Assembly (NCBI RefSeq): GCF_005405105.1
Contig: NZ_BJDK01000008.1
Location: forward strand, 1 to 64,000
Origin: Lactiplantibacillus dongliensis
GTDB taxonomy: Bacteria > Bacillota > Bacilli > Lactobacillales > Lactobacillaceae
DNA length: 64,000 nucleotides
Direction of reading: 5' to 3'
Every line of letters begins with the position of its first letter. Position 1 is the first letter of the stretch. The position numbers and the translations under genes were made by a program. The notes beneath the pieces were generated by a model that searched no databases, was not told the origin of the DNA, and saw only the letters and a list, made by a program, of their open reading frames with translations. Shown here one piece after another: positions 10,722-21,102 of the stretch.

Positions 10722-12322
10722 TAGTTATGTTCCTTTCCTTTAGCAACAACTTTAATTAGTCGTTTACCATATGGCAGCACTAGCCATTCACGAATTGTAA
10801 ATAACCGGACAGCCACTGAACCCACGACAAACACGGCGACCCCAATTAGAACGCCCACCAGGGTAATCAAACCGGCCATGCCGCGATGATTGGCCATCAC
10901 TGGCCCGACTAAAGCGCGAATTTCACGACTCGTCAATAAGACGACTAAGCCCATCGCGCCACTAACTAACAACAATTTAATCAAATAGCCGCTTTCCAAC
11001 AAGACTTGCCGTAAATCTTCCGGTGAACCCAGCCACATGACTGCAAACATCACCGCTAGACTCAACACGGTCGTCAAGCTGGCTCCATTAATTCCCAGCC
11101 GCACGACCATTTGATAATTCAAAAGGACCTTAATCGCCAACCCGGCAATAATACCAATAATCATCGCCGTATATTGATCCAAGCTTTGTAACACACTGGT
11201 ATAGGTGGTAATTAGCGCCGCAAATAAAATACTAAAGACATAGACTCGCAGCGCGGTGGTACCTTCCATCGACCCAAACAACAACCGATTGATCTGGGGC
11301 ATTAAGGCCACTAGCCCCACAGTAGCCGCCATTGATAACGCTAAACTGACATGGACCATCGCCCGGGTATGCCGTTTGAATTCAATTAATTGCCGTTTGG
11401 CCAGCGCATTGGTCAGAGCTGGTAGCAAGGTGGCGGAAAATGACGTGGCCACGACCAAGCCTAATTGGACTAGCGGCTGGCCACGGTCATAGACCCCTTT
11501 TAACGACTTAGCGAAATCAATCGGCAAGCCTTGACGGGTCAAGCCGCGCATCACCGAAAACGAATCGATCAACTGTAATAAGATAACGACAGCTGCAACC
11601 AAACACAAGGTGCCGCCTTCAACAATAAACCGTTTCGTTAAGGTGCGATAGTCTGGTAACGACCTAGTAGGTGTCGGCGCAGGGGCTAGGATATGCCGTA
11701 ACCCAAAGCTGACAAAGATCAACGACGAACAGACCGCTGCAATTGCGGCGGAACTCATCGCCCAAGTTCCCATATGATAATCGTCCCAGCCACGATGTAG
11801 GCCAAAGTAGGCGGCCATAATAATAACCGCCACCCGCACCGTTTGTTCGATCAGCTGTGAAACGGCAGTCGGTCCCATCAAGAACTTCCCTTGATAGTAG
11901 CCCCGACCAGTCGCCAACCATGGCATGAATAGGAACATCCAAGCTACCGCATCAATAATCGGTGCTAGGCGGCCATCGCCCATGCGAACTGCTAACCAAT
12001 TAGCACCCAGTTGCAGGCCAATAAACAATACTAGCGATAGTCCGCTTAAAATATGAAATGCGCGGCGGGCGATCAATGATTTACTCGTCTCGTCTGGCTG
12101 TTCCGCTACGAGTTTAGAAATAAAGGTTGGAAACCCATTCAAGGCAAAGGTCATGCCTAAACCATAGATGGGATAAATCTGTTGGTAAACGTAAAAGCCC
12201 GTATTACCAACCATATTTTGAAATGGAATCCGGTACACCGCACTCAAAATCTTGGCCACTAATGACGAGATGGAAAGTATTAGGGCGCCCCGGAACATGG
12301 TGTTCAGGTGATCTTTTGGCAT
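10721..12322 (-). CDS. Polysaccharide/lipid II flippase of the MurJ/SpoVB (MATE-like) family
   Basis: A polytopic membrane protein of 533 residues with about 14 hydrophobic segments, opening with [19 protein letters not shown]. It belongs to the MVF/polysaccharide-transporter superfamily that moves undecaprenyl-linked precursors across the membrane. The position between mfd and yabO/rqcP corresponds to B. subtilis yabM. Whether it flips lipid II or another polymer precursor cannot be told from sequence. ATG at 12322 is preferred over the adjoining GTG because AGAAGG is better spaced. It overlaps rqcP by one base and follows mfd by 19 bp. Confidence 0.9.
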   Translation of the reverse strand: MPKDHLNTMFRGALILSISSLVAKILSAVYRIPFQNMVGNTGFYVYQQIYPIYGLGMTFALNGFPTFISKLVAEQPDETSKSLIARRAFHILSGLSLVLFIGLQLGANWLAVRMGDGRLAPIIDAVAWMFLFMPWLATGRGYYQGKFLMGPTAVSQLIEQTVRVAVIIMAAYFGLHRGWDDYHMGTWAMSSAAIAAVCSSLIFVSFGLRHILAPAPTPTRSLPDYRTLTKRFIVEGGTLCLVAAVVILLQLIDSFSVMRGLTRQGLPIDFAKSLKGVYDRGQPLVQLGLVVATSFSATLLPALTNALAKRQLIEFKRHTRAMVHVSLALSMAATVGLVALMPQINRLLFGSMEGTTALRVYVFSILFAALITTYTSVLQSLDQYTAMIIGIIAGLAIKVLLNYQMVVRLGINGASLTTVLSLAVMFAVMWLGSPEDLRQVLLESGYLIKLLLVSGAMGLVVLLTSREIRALVGPVMANHRGMAGLITLVGVLIGVAVFVVGSVAVRLFTIREWLVLPYGKRLIKVVAKGKEHN

Positions 12323-12341
12323 CACAAATCCCTTCTACCGA

Positions 12342-15300
12342 TTACTTACTCGGTGTGGCCGCAGGTGTGGGTTCCAAAATGGCCCCCAACTGTTGCACGA
12401 ATAACGTCAGCTGATTAAGCCAAGCGTCTTCTTGCATCTGCGGTTGAATCACTAATTTAACCTTCATTTTATCATCATCAATCCCGACTGTCGCTCGTAA
12501 TTTCGTTTTTGCTAAGGCCTTAAAGATATCTTTAGTATCTAACTTAGCGGTCCCCTGCTTCGATAACGTCAAATGCAAGTCGCTATCGGTACGTTGGATC
12601 TTTTCAATCAAGGCATCATCGGCTAGCATCTTCAACTTACCAACTGCCAGCAAGCCGGCCACCTCACTCGGATAATCCCCAAACCGGTCAATCAAGTCAG
12701 CTTGGACTTCCAAGTACTGATCATTATTTTCCAATTGTCGAATCCGCTTGTAGATTTCAATCTTCTGGCGTTCGTCTTCAATATAAGTGGATGGCAAGTA
12801 AGCTTCGATCCCCAACTCAATTGTGGCATCGGTCTTAACTTTGGCTGCCTGACCGCGTTTCTTAGCCACGGCTTCTGACAACATCTGCGTATAGAGATCA
12901 TACCCAACCGAATCGATAAAGCCATGTTGCTGCTTACCAAGTAGATTTCCCGCACCCCGGATTGACAAATCACGCATGGCAATCTTAAAGCCGGATCCTA
13001 ACTCGGTAAAGTCTTTAATTGCTTGTAGCCGCTTTTCGCCGACTTCGGTCAACACTTTATTCTGTTGGTAAGTAAAGTACGCATAAGCCACTCGACTACT
13101 CCGTCCAATACGGCCCCGCAATTGATAAAGTTGTGACAAGCCCATATGATCGGCATTTTCAACGAACAACGTATTTACGTTAGGAATATCGACCCCGGTT
13201 TCAATAATGGTAGTCGTGACCAATACATCGTACTCCCCACGAATAAAGTCATATAAGATGCCTTCCAACTGAGATTCCGGCATCTGACCGTCAATGTGGG
13301 CAACCGCCGCTTCTGGTACTAAGGCTTTAATCTGGGCCACAACTTTATCAATATCGTGGACTCGATTATGCAAGTAGAAGACTTGGCCGTTCCGTTGCAT
13401 TTCGCGTTCGATACCTTCCTTAACGACCCCAAAGTTTTGTTCCATCACATAAGTCTGAATTGGGTAGCGGTTGGTTGGCGGGGTTTCAATGACGGATAAG
13501 TCCCGCACGCCCAGCATCGACATATGCAACGTTCGTGGAATTGGCGTCGCCGTCAACGTTAAGACATCGACACTCGACTTCAATTCCTTCAGCCGTTCCT
13601 TATGCTTAACGCCGAACCGTTGCTCTTCATCAATAATCAACAGCCCCAGATCAGCAAAGTTCACATCTTTAGACAAGAGCCGGTGGGTCCCGACGACAAT
13701 ATCTAAGTCACCGTCTTTAAGTTGCTTGACGGTCTCCTTCATTTCCTTACCCGTCCGAAAGCGCGACAGCATGCCGACATTCACTGGGTAACCTTCAAAG
13801 CGGTTGAGCATCGTTTCATAATGTTGTTGCGCTAGAATCGTGGTCGGCACTAGAAACGCCACTTGTTTACCGGCCTCAATCGCTTTAAATGCCGCTCGCA
13901 ACGCGACTTCGGTCTTCCCATAACCAACATCCCCAACTAATAAGCGATCCATTGGTTTAGGCTTTTCCATATCATGCTTGATTTCTTCGATGGACCGCAA
14001 CTGATCCGGCGTTTCAGCATATGGAAATTCATTATCGAATTCCGTCTGATAACTATCGTCCGGCGCATAGGCATAGCCGACTTCAGCTTCACGTTGAGCG
14101 TATAACTCGACCAATTCGTCCGCGATGTCTTCAATCTTAGCCGCAACTTTACGCTTGGCTTTAGTCCATTCAGTCCCGCCTAACTTATTAATTTTCGGTG
14201 TCTTGGATTCTGACGAGACATACTTTTGAACGAGATTTAACTGCGTCACTGGAATAAAGATCTTCGCATTATTCTGGTAAGCAATCGTGATGTAGTCTTG
14301 GTGAACACCATCGACTTCCAGCGTTTCCATCCCAATGTACTTCCCAATCCCGTGATTAACGTGCACGACGTAATCACCGGGCTTTAAGTCGGTATAGCTC
14401 TTCAACCGTTCCGCATTGGCTAAGGTTTGACGCCGAGGCCGCTTCTTGGCGACCTTTTTAAACATTTCTTGTTCCGTCACCACGACTAGATGGCCATCTG
14501 GGAATTCAAACCCGTTCTGCAAAGTGCCTTGTACAATCTGTACCACACCAGTCTGCAAATTCTCAGCCTTCGTCATCACAGCTTCAATCTCAAAATCATC
14601 TAACGTATTGCTGACCTTGGTCAATCGCTCAGCTTCTGAAACCATCAAGACGACGGTTTGATCTAGCTTGTGCCACCGATCTAATTCCGTTTTCAGAGCT
14701 GGCAATTGGCCGAAGAATTCTTGCATCGGCCGCGTCCGAACATTGGTAATCTGAGCTAACCGGACGTTACCAATTCCTTTTTGAAAAAGTGAGATTAGTA
14801 ACTGCGCGTGGGCATCGCTCTTTAGCAGATCGCGGATATCATTACCGTAATCAGCCGTTGATAAGACCCGATGATGGGCCAATTGATCGGTGACCCAGTT
14901 GGCTTCTTCTTGCAGTAACTGTTGTTCACCGTCCAAAATTCGGGAATACTCATCGAATAGCACGACCCCATCGGTTGGCAGATAGTCAAAAATACTGGTT
15001 TTACTACCATATAAGTAGGAGCCATACAGTAATAAGTCATTACCGATTAACCCTTTACGCATGTCAGATAAGGGTTGTGCCAAGTTATCGGCTAACGTTT
15101 GGCGATCAGCGGGGGCTAATTGCTTACTTTCTGTCGCCATCGCTTTAGTTAACCGCTCGGCGCCCGTCGTCATCATGGCTTGTGTCAAGATAAAGTCGGT
15201 GGCCGGTAATACTGTAAAGGTCGCTAAGTTATCAACCGAGCGCTGTGTTTCCGGGTCGAAATACTTCAACGTATCAATCTCAGTATCAAACAAATCTAAA

Positions 15301-15872
15301 CGTAACGGATAGTCAGCATCTAGTGGATAAATGTCCACAATTGAGCCCCGGACCGCAAAATCGCCGGGCCGCGCAACTAATTTTTCTTTTAAATAGCCCA
15401 TATCATGTAACTGGACCTGCAGCTGTTCTAAATCAATATCTTGGCCAACCGTTAGCGTTAAAGCCGCGGCCTTAAACTGGGCAACCGGTGGCAAGAATCG
15501 TCGTGCCCCGGCGACCGAAGTCACTACCACGGCTGGTTGATCACTAATTAAGGCATTCAGGGCTTCGACCCGCTGCGCCCGATACTCCGGTGAACTAGTC
15601 GCAAGTTCGGCCGCCACCATTTCTTCCGCAGGGAACAAAAAGACCTGCTCATCACTTAGTAGGCTCGTTAAATCATCAACTAATTGACTGGCATGAAAGC
15701 CATTATCCGTCACAATCAGGATTGAATGCGTCAGCTGATGAAAAAGTGCACTCACATAGGCCGTGCGGGCCGAACCGTTTAGTCCGGTCACCAGTTGCCG
15801 ACTACCGGGACTAACGCCCGCTAAAATCGTCTGAAAATCCGGGGTCTGTTCAATAATCGCTTCTATATCCAT
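12342..15872 (-). CDS. mfd: Transcription-repair coupling factor
   Basis: Mfd removes RNA polymerase stalled at DNA lesions and recruits UvrA. The 1176-residue length is typical. In order: UvrB-like N-terminal domains, an RNA-polymerase-interacting domain (DYVVHVNHGIGKY region, about 500), an SF2 translocase with Walker A GDVGYGKTE and the DEEQRFG box, and the C-terminal TRCF domain (from about 1000). The start follows GGAAGGAAG. Eighteen bases separate it from pth and 19 from the flippase gene, so pth-mfd-murJ-rqcP read as one operon, as in B. subtilis. Confidence 0.97.
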   Translation of the reverse strand: MDIEAIIEQTPDFQTILAGVSPGSRQLVTGLNGSARTAYVSALFHQLTHSILIVTDNGFHASQLVDDLTSLLSDEQVFLFPAEEMVAAELATSSPEYRAQRVEALNALISDQPAVVVTSVAGARRFLPPVAQFKAAALTLTVGQDIDLEQLQVQLHDMGYLKEKLVARPGDFAVRGSIVDIYPLDADYPLRLDLFDTEIDTLKYFDPETQRSVDNLATFTVLPATDFILTQAMMTTGAERLTKAMATESKQLAPADRQTLADNLAQPLSDMRKGLIGNDLLLYGSYLYGSKTSIFDYLPTDGVVLFDEYSRILDGEQQLLQEEANWVTDQLAHHRVLSTADYGNDIRDLLKSDAHAQLLISLFQKGIGNVRLAQITNVRTRPMQEFFGQLPALKTELDRWHKLDQTVVLMVSEAERLTKVSNTLDDFEIEAVMTKAENLQTGVVQIVQGTLQNGFEFPDGHLVVVTEQEMFKKVAKKRPRRQTLANAERLKSYTDLKPGDYVVHVNHGIGKYIGMETLEVDGVHQDYITIAYQNNAKIFIPVTQLNLVQKYVSSESKTPKINKLGGTEWTKAKRKVAAKIEDIADELVELYAQREAEVGYAYAPDDSYQTEFDNEFPYAETPDQLRSIEEIKHDMEKPKPMDRLLVGDVGYGKTEVALRAAFKAIEAGKQVAFLVPTTILAQQHYETMLNRFEGYPVNVGMLSRFRTGKEMKETVKQLKDGDLDIVVGTHRLLSKDVNFADLGLLIIDEEQRFGVKHKERLKELKSSVDVLTLTATPIPRTLHMSMLGVRDLSVIETPPTNRYPIQTYVMEQNFGVVKEGIEREMQRNGQVFYLHNRVHDIDKVVAQIKALVPEAAVAHIDGQMPESQLEGILYDFIRGEYDVLVTTTIIETGVDIPNVNTLFVENADHMGLSQLYQLRGRIGRSSRVAYAYFTYQQNKVLTEVGEKRLQAIKDFTELGSGFKIAMRDLSIRGAGNLLGKQQHGFIDSVGYDLYTQMLSEAVAKKRGQAAKVKTDATIELGIEAYLPSTYIEDERQKIEIYKRIRQLENNDQYLEVQADLIDRFGDYPSEVAGLLAVGKLKMLADDALIEKIQRTDSDLHLTLSKQGTAKLDTKDIFKALAKTKLRATVGIDDDKMKVKLVIQPQMQEDAWLNQLTLFVQQLGAILEPTPAATPSK

Positions 15873-15890
15873 GGCGACTTCCTTCCTAAA

Positions 15891-16451
15891 TTAATTGTAC
15901 TGGTTCATAACAGCCGCAAAATCGGTTCCGGCTAGCCAAGCTTCGACCGCAGCCACGGCTGTAAGCTTGGCATCATTAAATAGCGGCAACTGGGCCGGCG
16001 TGAATTTACCAAGCACGTAATCCACGACACTCATTTTTTGTGGATGCTCGATGCCCACCTTCACCCGTTTAAAGTGCTGATCACCCACGTGGCTTAAAAT
16101 ACTTTTAATACCATTATGACCACCCGCTGAGCCTTTTTGCTTCAAGCGCACTTTGCCCAACGGCAGATCCAGGTCATCATGGATAACCAATAGCTCAGCC
16201 GGATCAATATTGTAGTAAGTCATCAATGGTCCAACGGCGCGACCAGAATCATTCATATAAGTTGACGGCTTGACCAATAGAATCTTTTCACCATTAACAA
16301 AAGCCGTGGCAACTTCTGCTTCAAATTTACTTGTTTTAAAATCGACATTTAATTTGGCGGCAATCTCATCGACAATCATAAACCCAACATTGTGCCGTGT
16401 CTGGGCGTACTTAGCGCCAATGTTCCCTAAACCAACGATCATTTTCATCAT
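15891..16451 (-). CDS. pth: Peptidyl-tRNA hydrolase
   Basis: Pth frees tRNA from peptidyl-tRNAs that drop off the ribosome. The 186-residue protein has the conserved GLGNIGAKYAQTRHNVGF block with the catalytic His, and HDDLDLPLGKVR...GSAGGHNGIKS. It starts at 16451 or at the next ATG three bases later; GAGGAG and AAGGA lie upstream. It is the first gene of the operon running to rqcP and is divergent from ldhL. Its roughly 130-base leader contains competing hairpins. Confidence 0.96.
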   Translation of the reverse strand: MMKMIVGLGNIGAKYAQTRHNVGFMIVDEIAAKLNVDFKTSKFEAEVATAFVNGEKILLVKPSTYMNDSGRAVGPLMTYYNIDPAELLVIHDDLDLPLGKVRLKQKGSAGGHNGIKSILSHVGDQHFKRVKVGIEHPQKMSVVDYVLGKFTPAQLPLFNDAKLTAVAAVEAWLAGTDFAAVMNQYN

Positions 16452-16485
16452 TAATCCTTAACTCCTCTAGGTTGTTGACATGCAA

Positions 16486-16565
16486 AACAGGCCGAACCAG
16501 GCTCACCCTGATTCGGCAGTGCCGAACGAATTTGTTCACCAGTTCACTAAACCAACTGGCCTCAT
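16486..16565 (-). promoter_or_regulatory. pth leader with competing hairpins
   Basis: On the minus strand CCAGTT pairs with AACTGG. Then TTCGG-CACTG-CCGAA and CCGAATCAGG / CCTGGTTCGG share the CCGAA segment and cannot form together. The second is followed by CCTGTTTT. This could be an attenuator-like leader. It lacks T-box features such as a T-box sequence or a specifier loop. Confidence 0.4.
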
Positions 16566-16643
16566 TTTTCAGTGCAATTAGTATACCATACTCCCCGCAA
16601 CCGGGCATGTGTCAAGCATTGTTTGTTAGTTATGGCAATTTGA

Positions 16644-16657
16644 TTAAAGCGATTACA
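16644..16657 (+). promoter_or_regulatory. Catabolite-responsive element (cre) upstream of ldhL
   Basis: TTAAAGCGATTACA matches the cre consensus TGWAANCGNTNWCA at all but the second base. It lies about 8 bp upstream of the -35 region, a position where CcpA usually activates. CcpA control of ldh is known in lactic acid bacteria; here it is inferred from the site. Confidence 0.6.
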
Positions 16658-16664
16658 TTTAAAG

Positions 16665-16693
16665 CGACTTTCTATCAATTATCATGCTATAAT
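16665..16693 (+). promoter_or_regulatory. ldhL promoter
   Basis: A perfect -10 TATAAT (16688-16693) with an extended TGC (16685-16687). The -35 region is poor (CGACTT at 17 bp), as is common for extended -10 promoters. Confidence 0.75.
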
Positions 16694-16734
16694 GGAAGCG
16701 TTGGAAACAATAAATTTTCGTTATGAGAGGATGA

Positions 16735-17703
<969 letters not shown>

Positions 17704-17718
17704 TCATTGTCTGATTAG

Positions 17719-17753
17719 CAGTGTCGTCCTGGTTGGGGCGGCACTGTTTTTTT
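17719..17753 (+). terminator. ldhL terminator
   Basis: CAGTGTCGTCC pairs with GGGCGGCACTG over a short loop and is followed by TTTTTTT. Confidence 0.9.
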
Positions 17754-17762
17754 AGTTCTGCA

Positions 17763-17847
17763 TTGCCGTCCGGGGCGAGCTGGCATGATGTTGGACCAAC
17801 GAGAGTGACAATCTTAACCTAACTGGTTCAACATCAGCACGCCCTAC
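17763..17847 (-). repeat. Degenerate family A remnant
   Basis: Read on the minus strand it starts with AGGGCG and ends near GGACGGCAA, like family A, but the middle is missing. TGATGTTGAACCA pairs with TGGTCCAACATCA around a short interior. The rest of the 17754-17993 gap has no gene; it holds the L,D-transpeptidase leader. Confidence 0.5.
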
Positions 17848-17993
17848 TAATTGTTAATTAACTTTTTTCTAACAACGCTTCCAGCCCACACTGTACCCGA
17901 GTTAAGCTCGCTTTTTATCAAGCGCTTAATTTGCCATTCACGTTGAAATGTTATAAGGTAAAAATATTAATATGCACACGGAGGCATTTCTTA

Positions 17994-19388
17994 ATGAAAC
18001 ATAAACGGGGGATTGAGATTGCGGGCGGCATTGTCGGCTTACTAGCGGTCGGTTACATCGCCACCAGTCTCACACTTCAACATAACCAAAAATTTCTGAT
18101 GAATACTCAGATTGCGGGGGTCGATGTTAGTGGTAAAACCGCCAATCAAGTGACTGACCAAGTTAGCCATGCTTTGGAGCACCGGACTTACCATGTCGTT
18201 GAACACGGGCAAGCAATCTATTCATTTAATAGTAAGTCAGCTGGCATTAGCATCGATACCCAGCATGACCTACAAAAGCTAGCTAAGCATCAAAACTACT
18301 GGAGCTGGCCACTTGCGCTGATGAATTCCGCCAGTGCTGATGATAGTGTTCGTTTGGGTAAGCTCAGCGTTTCCAGTGCTAGCATGCAGCAATTGGTTAA
18401 TCAAATTATGAAAACTGCCGGCAACACCAAGCGGACTAAAACCGAAAACGCGAAGTTAGTTTATAAAAATGACCAAGTCGCCATTCAAAAAGAAGTCCAA
18501 GGTACTGAAATCAATACCAAAGCCTTAAAGATCGTCGTTAAAAAAGCCCTCGCGGATGGGAAGACTAGTATCAATCTGAAGGATGCTTACGTTAAGCCAA
18601 CGTTAACGAGTACCAGCAAGGCTCTCACAACGGCTAAAACCAAAGCCCAACCTTATGCCAAAGAAGTTGCCAAGTACAACATCAATGGTCACAAGTTCCA
18701 GATTCCGAATAATACGATTTTAGGTTGGATTCAAGTTGACAAAGCCGGCCAAGTCACTTTAAATCAAAAGTCGGTCTTGGCTTACGTCAACAAGTTAAAT
18801 GACAAGTATCACACTTACCACACCACGCGGACCTTTAAGAGTACGATGCGTGGGACGGTCAAGATCAATGGCGGTTTATTCGGTTGGTCGATTAAGACCA
18901 AGAAAGAAGCGGCCGCACTAAGCAAACAAGTCCTAGCTGGTAAAGACTTCTCCCGGACGCCAATCATCAGTGGGTCTGGTTATCACAACAAAAAGACTGA
19001 CATTGGCAACACCTATATCGAAGTTGACAAACAAAATCAACATATGTGGGTCTATGTCAACGGTAAAGTCAAGGTCTCAACGGATGTCGTCACCGGTAAG
19101 CCCGGCGCACATGCGACGACTACTGGCGTATGGAACCTTTGGAGCAAACAACGACATGCCACGTTACGTGGTCAAAACGATAATGGCTCTAGCTATACCC
19201 AACCCGTTGCTTACTGGATGCCATTTGATGACACTGGCGAAGGAATCCATGACTCACCATGGCAACCACAATACGGTGGTACCTGGTACAAGTCCCACGG
19301 TTCCCACGGTTGTGTGAACACCCCACCATCGGTTGTTGGTAAAGTTTACGACGCGGTTCCAGTTGGCACGCCAGTCGTCGTCTTCTAA
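17994..19388 (+). CDS. L,D-transpeptidase (YkuD domain), membrane anchored
   Basis: Probably makes 3-3 peptidoglycan cross-links or attaches ligands to the cell wall. The 464-residue protein has a single N-terminal membrane anchor (about 8-24), peptidoglycan-binding-type repeats (about 45-290), and a C-terminal YkuD domain (about 335-464) with the catalytic SHGSHGCVN motif (Cys440). ATG at 17994 follows CGGAGG; the upstream in-frame starts have no binding site. It has its own terminator. ErfK/YbiS/YcfS/YnhG-type transpeptidases act outside the membrane. The donor peptide used here cannot be told. Confidence 0.92.
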   Translation: MKHKRGIEIAGGIVGLLAVGYIATSLTLQHNQKFLMNTQIAGVDVSGKTANQVTDQVSHALEHRTYHVVEHGQAIYSFNSKSAGISIDTQHDLQKLAKHQNYWSWPLALMNSASADDSVRLGKLSVSSASMQQLVNQIMKTAGNTKRTKTENAKLVYKNDQVAIQKEVQGTEINTKALKIVVKKALADGKTSINLKDAYVKPTLTSTSKALTTAKTKAQPYAKEVAKYNINGHKFQIPNNTILGWIQVDKAGQVTLNQKSVLAYVNKLNDKYHTYHTTRTFKSTMRGTVKINGGLFGWSIKTKKEAAALSKQVLAGKDFSRTPIISGSGYHNKKTDIGNTYIEVDKQNQHMWVYVNGKVKVSTDVVTGKPGAHATTTGVWNLWSKQRHATLRGQNDNGSSYTQPVAYWMPFDDTGEGIHDSPWQPQYGGTWYKSHGSHGCVNTPPSVVGKVYDAVPVGTPVVVF

Positions 19389-19404
19389 TTTAAATTTAAT
19401 TTAA

Positions 19405-19440
19405 GCAGTCGATCAGTAATTGCTGATCGGCTGTTTTTTT
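19405..19440 (+). terminator. L,D-transpeptidase gene terminator
   Basis: GCAGTCGATCAG pairs with CTGATCGGCTG around TAATTG, followed by TTTTTTT. Confidence 0.9.
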
Positions 19441-19543
19441 AGTTCAAAACCGGTTCTGACGGTTAGTCATCACTCCCCCCGTTGACGCTTTTATGGTATT
19501 ATTTAATTAGAATAAATCTAATAAATCTGGGGGATCAGTCATT

Positions 19544-20182
19544 ATGCTCTTAAAAACTTTAGTTAAACCCAAAGAACGGCTCACTACCGTCACGGCCGAT
19601 GCCACTTTGGAAGAAGCCTTACAAGTCCTTGAAGATTCTGGCTTCCGGTGTGTCCCAATCTTGGACGAAACTGGGCATATTTTCCGCGGTAATATTTATA
19701 AAATGCATATTTATCGCCATAAATCACGGGGCGGCGATATGTCGTTACCCGTCACATCATTACTCAAGAATGCCACCAAAACGATTCAGGTCGATTCAGC
19801 CTTTTATAACGTCTTCTTCTCAATCAAAGACTTGCCTTACATCGCCGTTCTAGATGAACACGGCTACTTCTATGGCATTTTGACCCATACGCGTTTATTG
19901 GATATGCTGTCACAATCTTGGAACGTTAACGTTGGTAGTTACGTCTTAACGGTCGTTTCAATCGGTGAACGTGGTGATTTGGCCGCGATGGCTAAGATCA
20001 TCACCAAGTACACGTCGATTGCCGGCTGTTTGACCTTGGATGTTCAAAACGGCACTTTGGGTCATCGGACCTTGTTCACCTTACCAGAAGACGTGGATAC
20101 TGAAAAACTGAAACGCATTACTGATAACTTGAACCGCAAACAATTCAAAGTAATCGAAGTTGAAGATTTACAAGCTGAATAA
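19544..20182 (+). CDS. CBS-domain protein with C-terminal ACT-like region (CbpA-like, putative c-di-AMP sensor)
   Basis: A soluble 212-residue protein with two tandem CBS domains (about 1-60 and 70-130), then an ACT-like region (VLTVVSIGERGDLAAMAKIITKY onward). This architecture matches proteins such as Listeria CbpA that bind cyclic di-AMP. Ligand binding is inferred from the family; CBS domains also bind AMP or ATP. The ATG at 19544 follows GGGGGATC. It is a single gene, converging on queT with a shared bidirectional terminator. Confidence 0.8.
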   Translation: MLLKTLVKPKERLTTVTADATLEEALQVLEDSGFRCVPILDETGHIFRGNIYKMHIYRHKSRGGDMSLPVTSLLKNATKTIQVDSAFYNVFFSIKDLPYIAVLDEHGYFYGILTHTRLLDMLSQSWNVNVGSYVLTVVSIGERGDLAAMAKIITKYTSIAGCLTLDVQNGTLGHRTLFTLPEDVDTEKLKRITDNLNRKQFKVIEVEDLQAE

Positions 20183-20189
20183 TAAGTAC

Positions 20190-20232
20190 AAAAAATGGAT
20201 TGCCACTTGGTTGCTGGCAATCCATTTTTATT
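20190..20232. terminator. Bidirectional terminator between the CBS gene and queT
   Basis: AATGGATTGCCA pairs with TGGCAATCCATT over 9 nt, with A and T runs on both sides, so it can end both converging genes. Confidence 0.9.
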
Positions 20233-20737
20233 ATTGTAATCGGGCACTAAAATGTAAAATCTTATCCAGTCCATACATAATCGGTGCGGTAATCGTCATA
20301 ATGATGAATTCAGAGAGTGCCGTGGTCAGGTAAGTTGGCCAAAAAGCCGTCCCACCGCCAACCAACATCAGCATCCAAGCAATCATACACATGGAAATCG
20401 TAAACAAGAAGATGTTTAACGCCATGCGCTGCCAAACCGTTTTAAGCTTTGGTCCTAACCACGTCACCAGTAATAAGGCAATCAACGACTGGGCCCCGCC
20501 AAATAACACGTTCAACAAGCTGGCCCCCGGACCAAAGGCATCAAACAAGATGACGCCGGCCACGATGCCCCAGATATACTTGCGGTTGAAGACAGCTAAG
20601 TGATTCAAGCCTTCCGACACCCGGAATTGAATTGCCCCAGACGCCAAGTTAAAGGCTGCTGGACCAACTGATAAGACGATATATAACGCCGCCACTAAGG
20701 CATTAATGATCCATGGGCGGATTTTTGAACTAGTCAT
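20231..20737 (-). CDS. queT: Queuosine-precursor transporter, QueT family (ECF S component)
   Basis: A 168-residue integral membrane protein with about five hydrophobic segments, matching the QueT/DUF988 S components of ECF vitamin transporters. These pair with a shared EcfAA'T module encoded elsewhere and are thought to import preQ0/preQ1 or queuine. The assignment is strongly supported by the preQ1-I riboswitch directly in front of it. The ATG follows GGAGG by 9 bases, and that GGAGG is part of the riboswitch. Its own promoter lies at 20805-20833. Confidence 0.9.
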   Translation of the reverse strand: MTSSKIRPWIINALVAALYIVLSVGPAAFNLASGAIQFRVSEGLNHLAVFNRKYIWGIVAGVILFDAFGPGASLLNVLFGGAQSLIALLLVTWLGPKLKTVWQRMALNIFLFTISMCMIAWMLMLVGGGTAFWPTYLTTALSEFIIMTITAPIMYGLDKILHFSARLQ

Positions 20738-20744
20738 GCTGTTT

Positions 20745-20785
20745 TTCCTCCTAGTTTTTTTACGTGGGATGGTTACGAACCACGA
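20745..20785 (-). promoter_or_regulatory. preQ1-I riboswitch controlling queT
   Basis: On the minus strand CGTGG-TTCGTAACCAT-CCCACG forms the short P1 hairpin with its loop. TAAAAAAACTAGGAGG follows, where the A-rich tail folds back to make the pseudoknot and GGAGG is the queT ribosome binding site. Layout and key residues match class I preQ1 riboswitches. Control is probably translational, since the Shine-Dalgarno sequence is directly attached and no terminator is seen. Confidence 0.88.
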
Positions 20786-20804
20786 AAATTAACGAGCGGA
20801 TTCA

Positions 20805-20833
20805 ATCGTAGCACGACTAATCAGTCGTCGCAA
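20805..20833 (-). promoter_or_regulatory. queT promoter
   Basis: On the minus strand TTGCGA (20828-20833) and TACGAT (20805-20810) are 17 bp apart with an extended TGC. The spacer contains the dyad CGACT-GATT-AGTCG. Confidence 0.65.
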
Positions 20834-20846
20834 GGTAGATTTCCAT

Positions 20847-20999
20847 TTGTCACTCTGGTTGGGGCAGAATCGGCTGGAACGTGGTGGCCACGTTTTTGAG
20901 CCACAGAACGGTCTCAAAAGCCGGGCTTTATCTAGGTCGAAAAATCATCGACCAAGATAAACGACACCACTGAGCCAATTCTGCCCCGCCTGCCGTTAG
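20847..20999 (-). repeat. Family A structured repeat, copy A2
   Basis: About 153 bp on the minus strand. Outer arms GGGGCAGAATTGGCT and AGCCGATTCTGCCCC; hairpin TATCTTGGTCGA / TCGACCTAGATA; hairpin TTGAGACC / GGCTCAA. These sequences differ from A1 and A3 yet still pair. It lies upstream of the queT promoter and forms an inverted pair with A3. Confidence 0.9.
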
Positions 21000-21052
21000 C
21001 TAGTCAATCCCTTGAATTGAGCATGACTTGCGTAACAGTCAACACTATCACT

Positions 21053-21078
21053 AACAAGTACTCACCTGAGTACTTGTT
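21053..21078. repeat. Perfect 12-bp palindrome between A2 and A3
   Basis: AACAAGTACTCA and TGAGTACTTGTT are perfect inverted repeats separated by CC. No T-run follows on either strand, so it is not an obvious terminator. It lies in the 103-bp spacer between two oppositely oriented family A copies. Confidence 0.75.
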
Positions 21079-21102
21079 CCCAAACAATCTCAAGGAGAAC
21101 AA

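Noticed and set aside
16466-16610. T-box riboswitch in front of pth
   Set aside because: No T-box consensus, specifier loop or stem I could be matched, only nested hairpins.
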